Source of the DNA: Pedobacter panaciterrae
GTDB lineage: Bacteria > Bacteroidota > Bacteroidia > Sphingobacteriales > Sphingobacteriaceae
Assembly (NCBI RefSeq): GCF_001636695.1
Contig: NZ_LGEL01000031.1
Location: forward strand, 124,001-188,000
Direction of reading: 5' to 3'
DNA length: 64,000 nucleotides
Shown here: piece after piece, positions 36,537-45,920 of the stretch
Layout of the letters: each line of letters starts with the position of its first letter
Numbering within the stretch: position 1 is the stretch's first letter
Program-made: the position numbers and the translations under genes
Notes under the pieces: generated by a model
Told to the model about the DNA's origin: nothing
Databases searched by the model: none
What the model saw: only the letters and a program-made list of their open reading frames with translations

Positions 36537-36580
36537 TAAAAACAGTCTTTAGGTAACCCCAGCCGAAGAAATACATAATT

Positions 36581-36640
36581 GGACTCCTTCGGCCGGGAAT
36601 CGAACCCAGCAAGCTCTTTTGGAGCCGGACACCTGTCCAC
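36581..36640 (-). pseudogene. tRNA 3'-end-like remnant, probable element boundary
   Basis: On the minus strand the T-arm (CTGGGTTCGATTCCCGG), an acceptor-like CGAAGGAG and TCC are visible, with an upstream CTCCAAA loop as in tRNA-Trp. The acceptor 5' strand and the D-arm are lacking. It lies between the accessory island and the first conjugative-element gene and is a likely attachment-site remnant. tRNA identity is not certain. Confidence 0.5.
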
Positions 36641-36771
36641 GCAAGCTTTCGCGTGATCTTAGATGTTTTTAATATTTTACAACGGTAACGCCTTATGCTC
36701 TATCGTCTATGTTGCGAATATAAGTAATTCATAGGGGCTAAAAAATTATTATTGGCTTTGGGTTGAGTATA

Positions 36772-37431
36772 CTACCTTGTTCTGCTTCGTGAATTGTTTT
36801 GCTCGTTTGCATCTTCACCGGGTTTGGTTCCCTGCTGCGCAATATCCTGGACCAATGGTTTTACGTACTGTTCCTGGAAAAGTCCGGCCCTCTTTAAGAT
36901 GCTTCCAGGGATATTGGTATTTAAGATTTTAACACCGTCCTTTAATTCCTTGAATATGCTTTTTGCAATAGAGTTGGATACAATCTCAGCTCCTTTAGGA
37001 TGGCTTAATACATCTTTCAGCGGCACGCTGAACGTTTGGACGATCCAGGCATTGTCATTTGGTTTGCCAAATACAATCCCTTTCTCCATATCCTTAGCGA
37101 CCTTCTTCTGAATTTTCTCTATGTCTTTTTTTTGCAGATAATCATTAAGCAGGTCATCAATGTAGTGTTCAAGGTTCATGGGGATGGAAAACGCTTCCAT
37201 GTATTGATCTTTAGGATAATGTTTATCAGGCAGAGCTTTGGCATAATTTTCTGCCTGACGTATGAGTTCCTGACCTTCCTTATTGTCGCCCATGTAATAA
37301 GTGGCACCTCCGCGGCCATCATTTTTGGCAATTCCTGCCCGCTTTCCTTCAATGTATAGATTGGCATTGAAAGCAAGTGTTTCTTCGCTAAATGATTCGT
37401 AATACTTGATATTTTTTAGTTCGATGTTCAT
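36772..37431 (-). CDS. Conserved ICE accessory protein, unknown function
   Basis: The 219-residue protein, starting at ATG 37431 (MNIELKNIKYYESFSEE), is found in the same position in the decayed copy at 25268-25839, which supports the start. It has a beta-rich N-terminus (LAFNANLYIEGKRAGIAKNDG) followed by a long helical part. The function is unknown. Its conservation at the end of two related elements marks it as a normal ICE component. Confidence 0.7.
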   Translation of the reverse strand: MNIELKNIKYYESFSEETLAFNANLYIEGKRAGIAKNDGRGGATYYMGDNKEGQELIRQAENYAKALPDKHYPKDQYMEAFSIPMNLEHYIDDLLNDYLQKKDIEKIQKKVAKDMEKGIVFGKPNDNAWIVQTFSVPLKDVLSHPKGAEIVSNSIAKSIFKELKDGVKILNTNIPGSILKRAGLFQEQYVKPLVQDIAQQGTKPGEDANEQNNSRSRTR

Positions 37432-37549
37432 AATAGTTAATGTTATTGGTTTATTTTTTGTTCGTGATATTGATCTGCCCAGCCTGATTTTTAGGCATAG
37501 CAAAGCTCCCTGGTCCGTAGGAACCAGGGTATGCTTGCTGATTGGTAGT

Positions 37550-38185
37550 CTAATGGGTATTCACAAAAAACTCGTGGTACGAGTTAAAGTCCTGGGGTTT
37601 ATGCGTACGGATATTACTGCGCAAGGCAACGGTTTTTTCAAACCGATTCAAGGAAAAAACGGCGGCTGGAATACTGAATTTGCGGCTGCGATAACTGATC
37701 TGCACAAAATCATCGGTGATCTTAAAGCTTGCATCTTTTCCCGCTCGCCAAAGGGCAATTTTGCAATCCGTCACCCGGCCGGTAAGCCCGACATCAAACA
37801 GGGTGTGCACTTTGGCATTGGCAAAACGTTCTTTTAGAAAGTGTACCTGGGCGGCAGTAGCCAACAGTCCTAAAGCTGCAAAAGCAACATTTCCAGGGAC
37901 GCGCAGCCATTCGGGCCTCAACTGGGAGAAGCAAAGAATATCCGCGGCGGAGTGGCTTAAAAACAAATGCCTGACCTGCGCGGGAAACCCTTCATTTACC
38001 AGCCAGATACCCGCAGATAACGGAACCAGGTGCTGGCCTGTCGTCCAGTATTCTGTTGCAGGGATACGCTGATTATCCAAGTAAGAGAACAGAAAAGTAC
38101 CATGCTGAATGGTGATATGGCTTTTAAAAAAATCGGTCACAGCCGAAGCAACGGCCAACGGGCCTGGAGCATTCGGTGGTAACAT
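37550..38185 (-). CDS. Conserved ICE protein, unknown function
   Basis: The 211-residue protein is not clearly assigned. A HLFLSHSAADILCFSQL segment resembles the pattern after the toprim active-site Glu but lacks that Glu. The DxD motif is not seen. Its stop is 118 nt from the previous gene. It overlaps the upstream gene by one base (38185). A truncated copy lies at 25962-26505. Confidence 0.65.
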   Translation of the reverse strand: MLPPNAPGPLAVASAVTDFFKSHITIQHGTFLFSYLDNQRIPATEYWTTGQHLVPLSAGIWLVNEGFPAQVRHLFLSHSAADILCFSQLRPEWLRVPGNVAFAALGLLATAAQVHFLKERFANAKVHTLFDVGLTGRVTDCKIALWRAGKDASFKITDDFVQISYRSRKFSIPAAVFSLNRFEKTVALRSNIRTHKPQDFNSYHEFFVNTH

Positions 38186-38991
38186 CAGCGCGATGCGGTA
38201 CGCCCGTAACCCCTGCTATGCTGTGAGGCCCTGGAGTAATCGATATGTTCGCCAACGGTCATTTCGGCTTCTCTTTTGGGTTTACCGACCATGCTGTCAG
38301 CCAGTGCCTGGTTATAGCCTTGGGTATATCCTTCCTTTTGCGCATCATTATTTCCCGCAAGGTTGCGGACACCGCGGAGCAGCAGGTAAGAGATCCCGCC
38401 GTCCAGCAACACTGAAAGTATCAGTGCCTTTCGGTCTGACCTGATCCCTTTGCTGTCGGTCGCACTATGCTGGATGCGGGTGCCGTCTTCGAGCTTAACC
38501 AGATCCCCGCTCTGAAAAGCTTTTTTCTTTTCTTCCGACAACGTTTCTCCGTTGACTTTGACAGGAACCTCTACCTGATCGGGATGATAAGCTACAAATT
38601 CCCTCGTTTGCTCATCATATTCAATGATGAGCTGCGCCAGTTTTTTATCGGCCTGTTCGTAGATTTTTTGTACGGATTGAAGTTTACCGGCCTGGAGTTC
38701 CCTGGCTTCTTCTTCGCTGAGCAAAGGATGTGGTTTAACTTCCTTGTAGATCGGGTGCAGGTTCAGCGCAACCGTGCCGTCTTCATTACGGCTGAGGGAC
38801 AGTTTGGCATCGAGCTGCCGGATGGCAAAACCATCCATTTTTAAATGAACCATACTGCGCATATCCGTTCTTCGGCCTGCCAGCAATGCGTCGAGGTCCT
38901 CACTGCTCAGGTTCATCTGACCATCCTGGTAAAGGCCGAGTTTTTCGAGTTCTTTAACCGGCAACTCGTTTTCCTTAATCAATGTTTCCAT
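38185..38991 (-). CDS. DUF4099/DUF3945-like ICE protein
   Basis: The 268-residue protein has the helical N-terminus (LPVKELEKLGLYQDGQMNLSSEDLDALLAGRRT) and the PLLSEEEARELQAGKLQ segment that characterise DUF4099/DUF3945 proteins of Bacteroidota ICEs and plasmids. The C-terminal part has a basic tail. The role in transfer is unknown. It is in the accessory block downstream of the tra genes and overlaps its neighbour by 1 nt. Confidence 0.75.
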   Translation of the reverse strand: METLIKENELPVKELEKLGLYQDGQMNLSSEDLDALLAGRRTDMRSMVHLKMDGFAIRQLDAKLSLSRNEDGTVALNLHPIYKEVKPHPLLSEEEARELQAGKLQSVQKIYEQADKKLAQLIIEYDEQTREFVAYHPDQVEVPVKVNGETLSEEKKKAFQSGDLVKLEDGTRIQHSATDSKGIRSDRKALILSVLLDGGISYLLLRGVRNLAGNNDAQKEGYTQGYNQALADSMVGKPKREAEMTVGEHIDYSRASQHSRGYGRTASR

Positions 38992-39018
38992 AATTAACTT
39001 GTTGTAATTGTTAATGAA

Positions 39019-40245
39019 TTAGCGTCTGATACCGTAAGCGGCGACTGTTTCGGGTTCCTGAGCAATTGGCATTTCTGCTTCTGTCGCAATGCGGCTCTGT
39101 TTTTCTGGGTGCTGTTTGGCATCAAGCAGGGAACTATACAGTGCATCATTTTTAGAAAGGACAAAATTTTTTCCTGTGCCCAGGTCTTCCATCCGCAGAC
39201 GGCCCTGTTTTAAATGGCCCTGCACCTTGTAGGTGGTATCGTTATAGGCGATTTCGTCCCCGGCAGATAGGTATTTAGAGGCCGTGCTTTTTTTAGGAAG
39301 CTGATCTTCGGATTCAGCCTGTGCCACAGCCTTGATCTCCCTTTTTTGTTCCAACCCGGTGAGATAATTAAATATCTTTTCCGCATCAGCGGCAGCGGCG
39401 TGGATTTCAAAAGGTGTGTCCTGTAAGACCTTGATCCAGCTGTCCACATACGCGGTGTGCTGTGCGGGATCGTGGCCAATCCGCAATTCCTGCCCGATCA
39501 GCAGGGAAGCGATCTCTGCCCGTAATTCCTCGCGGGCATAGGCTTCGGTGCCGAACTTGTTCATGATACTGCGGTCCAGCCGGTCCTTATGCCCGGTCCA
39601 GTGGCCCAGTTCATGCAGCAGTGTGGCGTAATATTTATCCGGCGCGTCAAACTGCGCTTTCAGCGGCATGGTGATCTTATCGCGGAAAGGGCTGTAAAAA
39701 GCTCGGTCCCCGGCCACATGGGCAACATTGGCATTGGAGCTTGCGATCAGTTTTTCCGCCCGTTCCACCGGGTCCCAACCGAGCGCACTGATTTCCTGTT
39801 TTTGCAGGGCGGGTATACCGTTCACCTGTGCGGCATTGAATACCCAGGCGGTAGTGATGATCGGACGATCAAGCTTTACGGAAACCTTAACAGGTTTGCC
39901 TTCCGCATTAAGTACCGGTTTACCGCTTTCATCCCTTTTGGCCACCAGATCGGTGGTTTTAACAAATTGGATCAGCGAGGCTTTTTCGCCTTTTTTAACT
40001 TTCCAGGCGTTGGCCGAAGCCTGGTTGAAGGTCATCCAACGCGGGTCTTCATAACCGTTAAGCAGCAATGAAAAGGTATTAATGCCTTTATAGCGGTTTC
40101 CGGTGACGGCATTATAAGGCAGCTCAAAAGCCGGTAGGTTACCGATGCTCCAGGGTTTCTGCCAGGGAGCTGTTCCCGCTTTTAGTTGTTCAATGAGTTT
40201 TTCGGCGACCTGAACGTGCAGCGCCTTTACTTTGTCACTGCTCAT
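39019..40245 (-). CDS. ardC: ArdC-type antirestriction protein
   Basis: The protein has 408 residues from ATG 40245 (MSSDKVKALHVQ); an earlier in-frame ATG at 40287 lies within the small upstream ORF. The N-terminal ArdC domain (QLKAGTAPWQKPWSIGNLPA, then YKGINTFSLLLN) binds single-stranded DNA and protects incoming DNA. The middle holds a zinc metallopeptidase motif HELGH at H211-H215, as in ArdC/LtrC-like proteins. It would defend the element from host restriction on entry. Confidence 0.85.
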   Translation of the reverse strand: MSSDKVKALHVQVAEKLIEQLKAGTAPWQKPWSIGNLPAFELPYNAVTGNRYKGINTFSLLLNGYEDPRWMTFNQASANAWKVKKGEKASLIQFVKTTDLVAKRDESGKPVLNAEGKPVKVSVKLDRPIITTAWVFNAAQVNGIPALQKQEISALGWDPVERAEKLIASSNANVAHVAGDRAFYSPFRDKITMPLKAQFDAPDKYYATLLHELGHWTGHKDRLDRSIMNKFGTEAYAREELRAEIASLLIGQELRIGHDPAQHTAYVDSWIKVLQDTPFEIHAAAADAEKIFNYLTGLEQKREIKAVAQAESEDQLPKKSTASKYLSAGDEIAYNDTTYKVQGHLKQGRLRMEDLGTGKNFVLSKNDALYSSLLDAKQHPEKQSRIATEAEMPIAQEPETVAAYGIRR

Positions 40246-40396
40246 CTTCTGCCTCCTCCTCATCGTCCTCGTCTTCGGGCAGCGCATCTGCGTACTCTAC
40301 ACCGTAAACGGCCGCTTCCGCAGCGGTCAGGCCGATGGCCTGGCCAGCGGCAAGCGTATTTAATTTATCTTCCAGTGATCTTGAATTTGTTTCCAT
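40235..40396 (-). CDS. Small acidic protein overlapping ardC
   Basis: A 53-codon gene from ATG 40396 (METNSRSLEDKLNTLAAG) with a very acidic tail (PEDEDDEEEAEDEQ). Its TGA at 40235-40237 overlaps the ardC start codon region by 11 nt. The gene is in the same operon, with the M23 peptidase 7 nt upstream of it. Function is unknown; the tight coupling supports that it is real. Confidence 0.5.
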   Translation of the reverse strand: METNSRSLEDKLNTLAAGQAIGLTAAEAAVYGVEYADALPEDEDDEEEAEDEQ

Positions 40397-40402
40397 AAAA
40401 AG

Positions 40403-40897
40403 TTATTTGGTGATTAAGGGCGGCTGTTCGGGCAGCAACAGCGACGTTAAAAAATGTAATGGGTTGAGATATTTGTCTTTGAACCGTATGCTGAAATGCA
40501 GGTGTTCCCCGGTTACTCTGCCCGTTGAACCGGTAACACCAATAAACTGCCCGGCAATTACTGATTCGCCCGGCGTGACCAGGATATAGGAAAGATGCCC
40601 GTAGATACTTTGAAATTCGCCGTGCGTAATTCTGATAAAGTTGCCCAGGATGGGGTTAGAACCGGTGCTGCTTACCGTGCCGTCCATTACGCTGAGGACC
40701 GGGTCGCAGCGGGCGGCAAGATCAACCCCTTTATGCAGATCAGGCTGGCCTGTAACCGGATGTGTACGGTGGCCAAATGATGAATTGACACGTAATTGCA
40801 GCAGCGGCAGGCTGACCTTAACAGGTTGCTGGGCATGGGCGCCGATGAAAAACAGCAAAAGGGGCAATAGAAAAGCCCCGGTAAACCGGCCTACCAT
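40403..40897 (-). CDS. M23 family peptidase, exported
   Basis: The protein has 164 residues from ATG 40897 (MVGRFTGAFLLPLLLFFIGAHAQ), chosen because it gives a signal peptide. The LytM/M23 metallopeptidase fold shows zinc ligands HKGVD and HLHF with the FGHRTHPVTG start. M23 enzymes cut peptidoglycan cross-bridges. In a conjugative element this would open the wall for the secretion channel. It is in the accessory block next to ArdC. Confidence 0.85.
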   Translation of the reverse strand: MVGRFTGAFLLPLLLFFIGAHAQQPVKVSLPLLQLRVNSSFGHRTHPVTGQPDLHKGVDLAARCDPVLSVMDGTVSSTGSNPILGNFIRITHGEFQSIYGHLSYILVTPGESVIAGQFIGVTGSTGRVTGEHLHFSIRFKDKYLNPLHFLTSLLLPEQPPLITK

Positions 40898-40904
40898 AAG
40901 ATAG

Positions 40905-41333
40905 TTAACGGCCCATACTGGCCGTGAGCTGTTGCTCCCGGCTTTCTTCCCTGACCAGGCCGAGTTTGTCCTGCAAAGAAACCGTACTGTAGGCCAGTGT
41001 CCTTTCGTTAGTGGCAGCCAGTTCCATTGCATCGCGCAGGTAGTTTACCGAACTCTTTTCCTGAAGCAGGGTGATTTCCATCAGCGTTTTAAAATCCGGG
41101 GTATCCATTTCCTTGATGTGGGTAAGTATATCATTGTACAGTTCATTGTGCGGTTTCAGCACGAGCAATGCATCTGTTGAATAAAGGCCCAGCGGACTGT
41201 TGCCGAAACCTACGTAAACCTCATCCTTTGCAAGGTCCGCACTGGTAATGATCCCTACCTGTGCCTGGCGGTTTACGGGGTCGTTTTCTAATTTAGGGTG
41301 AACCATGACCAGGTTACCGGTTAAATCTTCCAT
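40905..41333 (-). CDS. Conserved ICE protein, unknown function
   Basis: A 142-residue soluble protein with a beta-strand N-terminus (MEDLTGNLVMVHP, then VGIITSADLAKDEVYVGFG) and a helical rest. No motif is recognised. It lies between the coupling protein and the M23 peptidase in the operon. Confidence 0.65.
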   Translation of the reverse strand: MEDLTGNLVMVHPKLENDPVNRQAQVGIITSADLAKDEVYVGFGNSPLGLYSTDALLVLKPHNELYNDILTHIKEMDTPDFKTLMEITLLQEKSSVNYLRDAMELAATNERTLAYSTVSLQDKLGLVREESREQQLTASMGR

Positions 41334-41386
41334 GATGTTAAATTTTAAGTGAAAAAAATTGATTGTCTGCGTTCGCGGGTTTCCGA

Positions 41387-43426
41387 TTACTTTTTAAAGG
41401 TCTGTTTCATCATTCCTTTGGGTTGGGGCGTAGCAACAGCAGCCTGTGCAACTCTGAATTGTTTTACCAGTTGCCGAACTTCACGGTTGATCCGGTGAAA
41501 ATTCTGCCGTAGTACCTCGTCTTTCTTTTCCTTGAAATCATAATAAACCGGCAGCTGGCGGTAGCCCTGTTCTTCTTTTTTGATGGCCGCTACATCCAGG
41601 TTGATCCGGCAGTTGACCGCAGAGGGCTGGTATTGCCCCGTATAGGTTTCTACGGCGTCCGAAGCGATAAGGCCGACCATTTCGCCTGCCCGCAGTGTCG
41701 CAATTTTACCTGCGGGGATCAGCGGTTCGAGTTTTTCACTCAGGGAAACAGAGACCTTCGTCCGGTCGATGCTCAAACTTTCGCCTTCCTGTTTTACCTT
41801 GCCGAACAGCCGTTCCAGCCACTCCAAGGTGTCCTTGTTCTGTACAGACCCGGAAAGAACATTACCCACCACCGAGGTGATCGTAGCGGCGGTTTCCTTA
41901 CCATATTGCTGCTGAAATTGCTGTAAACTCTGGATGCCCAAGACCGATGCCACCAAATTGCTCCTCGCCTGGCTTAAAACCTGTTCGATGCGAAAAATAT
42001 AGAGGCTGGGCGCTTCATCAATGACCAGCCCAACGGGTAGATTACCTTTGGTATTCACCAGTTTGGTTACCCGGTTAAGCACCACGGAATAGCAGGCCGA
42101 ATTGATGCTTTGCGTCGAGGGGTCGTTGGCAAGTACCAGGATCGAGGGGTTTTTAGGGTCACTAATCTTTAGCTCGAAATCGTCGCCGCTGAATACCCAA
42201 AAAGTTTCCTTCGTGGCCAGTCGGCTGATGAAGATTTTAAGGGTGCCCACCTGTCCTTCGAGCTGATCGAACGCTTTTGCTTCGTAGGCACTTCTAAAGG
42301 GAGATAACAACGATACCAGTTCTGGTTCAGAAAAAAGCGTGTTGAAGATCTCATCATAGGATAGGTTTAAAAAAGAAAGCACATGCGGCAGGCTGGAATA
42401 ACGGCCATCTTCGTACCTGCTGAAAAAATAAATGCAGGCTGCCAGAAAATTGATGGCGGATTGGGTAAAGAACTGGTCGCTTCCACTGGAGCGGTCGCCT
42501 TTTTTCATGGCCTCGACCAATGCCTCTGCCGTTTCAGACGCGTCGGCAAGCGTATTGAGGTACTGTCTTTTCCAGGGGTTCACCCGTTCGCTTTTTTCAG
42601 GTTCGTTCAGATTGATTACATGGAATTTATAATCAAGGCACTTGCCGTTCTGTTTGGCCAGTAAATAATGGTGATAGGCAACCTTCGCGAGGTCAGGGTA
42701 CTTTATATCGTAGACGCATAAAGTGAACGATTTGGCAATAAACTGCTTTATGATGGGTATAATAACCGAAAAGGTTTTACCGCCTCCGGGAACGGAGACC
42801 AAAAGCAGGCTTCTGAATAAATTTGCCAGGGGGATGAAGCCTTTGCGTACCTTCTTTTTATAATAGAACAGCATCGGAATGTTTACCGAATACGGCGTAT
42901 CTATTGGTTTTATGGGCTGCATAAAGGATTCACCTTCGATGTTCCATTTGTCCTTACCGAGCTTAGAGCTGATGATCTTGGACACGTTGTCCATAGCGAC
43001 GTGGATCAGCAGTGTCCCGGCTATAGCGCTGGCGATGTACGCCATATCAGACCAACCGGCGCCCATCCAAACGGCAGGTGGCTGCCTGCCCTGGAACCAG
43101 ATGCCTGAAAAGAAAATGATAAGTCCGGCGGCCAGCGGATAAACGATCTGGTTTTTGGGGTTGAGGTCTTTATTTTTTCTGCTCAGTGTCCCTACTGAAA
43201 CCAGGCAGATCAGCAGCAGGGTGAATAATTTACTATAAATGAGCTGGTGATAAAATGGTATCCTAACAAGCCTGACCGCAAAAAAGCGCAGGTTGAATTT
43301 GTCCGCATATTCCCGCGCAAATGATTTATCGGCATAAAAAAACAGGAAAATTTCGATTAGGACGGACAAATAGATACCAAATTGCAGGAACCTGTGCAGG
43401 CTTTGCTGTTCTTTGGTTTCTTCCAT
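41387..43426 (-). CDS. Type IV coupling protein (VirD4/TraG-like)
   Basis: The 679-residue protein has several N-terminal transmembrane segments (residues ~10-150), then an ATPase with Walker A VPGGGKTFS and Walker B LVIDEAPSLY. It links the relaxosome to the secretion channel and pumps DNA. The order after TraN and before the accessory genes is the usual one in these elements. Confidence 0.88.
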   Translation of the reverse strand: MEETKEQQSLHRFLQFGIYLSVLIEIFLFFYADKSFAREYADKFNLRFFAVRLVRIPFYHQLIYSKLFTLLLICLVSVGTLSRKNKDLNPKNQIVYPLAAGLIIFFSGIWFQGRQPPAVWMGAGWSDMAYIASAIAGTLLIHVAMDNVSKIISSKLGKDKWNIEGESFMQPIKPIDTPYSVNIPMLFYYKKKVRKGFIPLANLFRSLLLVSVPGGGKTFSVIIPIIKQFIAKSFTLCVYDIKYPDLAKVAYHHYLLAKQNGKCLDYKFHVINLNEPEKSERVNPWKRQYLNTLADASETAEALVEAMKKGDRSSGSDQFFTQSAINFLAACIYFFSRYEDGRYSSLPHVLSFLNLSYDEIFNTLFSEPELVSLLSPFRSAYEAKAFDQLEGQVGTLKIFISRLATKETFWVFSGDDFELKISDPKNPSILVLANDPSTQSINSACYSVVLNRVTKLVNTKGNLPVGLVIDEAPSLYIFRIEQVLSQARSNLVASVLGIQSLQQFQQQYGKETAATITSVVGNVLSGSVQNKDTLEWLERLFGKVKQEGESLSIDRTKVSVSLSEKLEPLIPAGKIATLRAGEMVGLIASDAVETYTGQYQPSAVNCRINLDVAAIKKEEQGYRQLPVYYDFKEKKDEVLRQNFHRINREVRQLVKQFRVAQAAVATPQPKGMMKQTFKK

Positions 43427-43437
43427 AGCATCGCCAT

Positions 43438-44268
43438 TTATAGATTATCTGCGTTCAGTATATCCTTGTACTTCATTTGTAGGGTAAGCACCCTGCCGGA
43501 AATCTGCTTTTCGGTTAGTTCGATATTAAGCACCTTATTACCGGGAAAGGTTGCCTTTTGCAGCACATAGACATTCCTGTACTGTTTTTTGAAAGTAGAA
43601 TTAGGATACAGCTGCCATACAGGTTTGATCTCTACGGATTGCACATTGGTCGCTTTAGTGATCTTCTTGTCTTCGATCTTAAAGCGCTGTTCATCGATCT
43701 GGTAAGGCAGGTTAGTTTGGTTGTAATAGGTGATGTCCAGGAAAACGTGATCTCCCGCGGTGTACACATGGTTTAGTTTGGCCTGCATGCCGAACGCCTT
43801 AGCTTTGCGCAACGTGCTTCCGGCCGGTTCCTGTAAGATCCGCATGGCGAAATCCTGCATTTCTTTGGACGTAAGGGAAATGCCCGGCACATCCAGCGGC
43901 CGGGTATGTTCCGGCAGGATATTGACCTTTGAGGGAATTGCAAGGGATTGGCCTTCGGTGTAGCGCAGGTTATACTGGGCGATAAAACTTTCCCCGACAA
44001 TGGTCAGGATACTCGCGCCCTCAAACTGGGCAGCGGAATCCGGTATGATCTTTAACCGCAGCACATTCTTTAAAGGCAGGTCGCCTGCAATGGCGTGCGT
44101 GGATATATCCACGTACTGAATGGGTTCAGGGGAAATAAAATGCAGGGAAATATCTCTGCTGATGGCAATCTCCGGCAGGTCTTTACGGTAAGTTTGCGCC
44201 GAATTTTGCGCATAAATTCCCTGGGCTGCCCATAGAATGGCCAACAAAAAAACAATTGATCTTTTCAT
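43438..44268 (-). CDS. traN: Conjugative transposon protein TraN
   Basis: A 276-residue exported protein: signal peptide MKRSIVFLLAILWAAQGIYAQ, then beta-rich sequence with a conserved LQEPAGSTLRKAKAFGMQAKLNHVY segment typical of TraN. It is VirB9-like and thought to be part of the outer-membrane core. It is 12 nt downstream of TraM on the same strand. Confidence 0.85.
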   Translation of the reverse strand: MKRSIVFLLAILWAAQGIYAQNSAQTYRKDLPEIAISRDISLHFISPEPIQYVDISTHAIAGDLPLKNVLRLKIIPDSAAQFEGASILTIVGESFIAQYNLRYTEGQSLAIPSKVNILPEHTRPLDVPGISLTSKEMQDFAMRILQEPAGSTLRKAKAFGMQAKLNHVYTAGDHVFLDITYYNQTNLPYQIDEQRFKIEDKKITKATNVQSVEIKPVWQLYPNSTFKKQYRNVYVLQKATFPGNKVLNIELTEKQISGRVLTLQMKYKDILNADNL

Positions 44269-44280
44269 AATAAAGGTGAG

Positions 44281-45492
44281 TTAATACTTGGTTTGGGTGT
44301 TTTTGAGTTCTTCGGGGTCGATTAGATAGACCTGGGTATTATATTTCAGTTTGGCCTTATTGCTTCTGATCAGTTTGCTTACCGCTGTGGTGGTTGACTG
44401 GAACATCTTTTGTACCATACTCATGACGAGCTGGTTATTGTTTTCGGCCTGCTGCTGGATGGTCATGCCCTGGCTGGCATCACTGCCGAGCGCTTTTGAA
44501 AACTCCCTGAAAGCGGATGCAGGTATATACAGGCCGGGCAGCCCGTCATTATCGTAAACATCCAAACGAACCGGCAGGATATGGTTTTCCTGAAAAATGG
44601 AGCTGATCGATAGAATGACCCGCTGGCCGGTAAAGCCGGTGATCTGGGCATACAGGTAAGTCCCTTTTTTTATCATGAACCTACCGGCACTCATATCATC
44701 CAATAGGCGGATACGAAGCCTTGAACCGGCATACCCGGTAATGTCCTGATCTACGATGGCGCGGATAAAACTATCTTCACCACCGGCCGAAATGGTATTG
44801 AAAAGTGCGGCGGATGCCGAGGTTTTGGAAACGCTTAGCTTTTTATGGTTCTTTAATTCTTTTTCGGCCAGGGCCATAGCTTTCTCCCTGGCCTGTTCCG
44901 CTTTGTAATCCGGGTCATTGGCCTTGCCCATGCTGTCGATCAGGGACATCTGTTCCCGGAATATTTTCATTGGGTCGGTTTGCCCGGCATCACTTGGAGC
45001 GTTACCGGTCTGCGGTTGCTGTTTCAATTTGGTGAGTGCGGTGGCAAGGTCACGGTCAGGGTCGTAATTTCCTACGGGCCGTGGTTTGGCGCTGGCGTCA
45101 GGGAATGATGTGTGCGTTCCGCGGGTAGCAGTCGCTGTGGTGCTGTATTTCCGTTTCATCTCCCTATCGATGGAATCCAGCATGCGCTTTTCCACCTGGT
45201 TATACAGGTCGGGTACTTTTTGTGCGCTGGTTCGTTCTTCGCCTATTTCCCCGACCGCGGTATAACCGTCCGCATCTTTATATTGCTTTCGGTAGGCGTC
45301 CAGCTTATCTTCCAGGCCCTTATTCTTAACGTCTTGGGAAACATCGGCTACGTTTTCCTGTAGCGTATTTCCTTTTTGCTGTACCGGTACTTCCTTGCCG
45401 AAACTGCTTTTCCATGCGTAAAAGAACAGGCATAAAAAAGGCAGCAGGATCAGCGGCAGCATGTACCGTGGTTGCTTAAAATTGATTTTCAT
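44281..45492 (-). CDS. traM: Conjugative transposon protein TraM
   Basis: The 403-residue protein has one N-terminal transmembrane segment (LPLILLPFLCLFFYAW), a long charged/coiled linker, and a C-terminal VirB10-like beta domain (ITGYAGSRLRIRLLDDMSAGRFMI). It spans the periplasm in the T4SS. It stops 12 nt before TraN and begins 2 nt after TraL. Confidence 0.85.
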   Translation of the reverse strand: MKINFKQPRYMLPLILLPFLCLFFYAWKSSFGKEVPVQQKGNTLQENVADVSQDVKNKGLEDKLDAYRKQYKDADGYTAVGEIGEERTSAQKVPDLYNQVEKRMLDSIDREMKRKYSTTATATRGTHTSFPDASAKPRPVGNYDPDRDLATALTKLKQQPQTGNAPSDAGQTDPMKIFREQMSLIDSMGKANDPDYKAEQAREKAMALAEKELKNHKKLSVSKTSASAALFNTISAGGEDSFIRAIVDQDITGYAGSRLRIRLLDDMSAGRFMIKKGTYLYAQITGFTGQRVILSISSIFQENHILPVRLDVYDNDGLPGLYIPASAFREFSKALGSDASQGMTIQQQAENNNQLVMSMVQKMFQSTTTAVSKLIRSNKAKLKYNTQVYLIDPEELKNTQTKY

Positions 45493-45494
45493 AA

Positions 45495-45920
45495 TTACTG
45501 GGTTGATTTAGTGTTAAGCTCGTGATGGATGTTTTCCAGCTGCCGGATCGCATTTTTGACCAGCAGGCTGTCGGCTGCCGTAAGGCTGTCCTTGTGCAGT
45601 ACGGTATTGATCTGGTTTTGCAGATCGAGCACTTTTTTAAGGGCCTGCCCGGATTCGAGTATCTGGCCGAAACCCTGGGTTACACCAGCGCTTGAGCCGG
45701 AAACAGATGGCAACGGCCCGGTTTCCTTCACCCGCATGACCGTAAAGGCCAGAACGCCGGAAAGCAGGATACTGGCAAGCATCACAATAAAGATCTGCCT
45801 GGGGTATCTGATGCTGATATTTTTCCAGAACGCATGTAAGCGGGAAAAATAGGTCCCGAACTCCTTCCTGAGTTCCAGGTAAAGGTTCGGGCGGGGTTTA
45901 AAATGAGTTTTTCTGTACAT
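45495..45920 (-). CDS. Small tra-operon protein, TraL position
   Basis: The protein has 141 residues from ATG 45920 (MYRKTHFKPRP), with one transmembrane helix (FIVMLASILLSGVLAF) and a helical periplasmic end (VLDLQNQINTVLHKDSL). The start at 45971 would run well into the TraK gene. It overlaps the end of traK by 23 nt. The position between TraK and TraM agrees with TraL. Confidence 0.7.
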   Translation of the reverse strand: MYRKTHFKPRPNLYLELRKEFGTYFSRLHAFWKNISIRYPRQIFIVMLASILLSGVLAFTVMRVKETGPLPSVSGSSAGVTQGFGQILESGQALKKVLDLQNQINTVLHKDSLTAADSLLVKNAIRQLENIHHELNTKSTQ

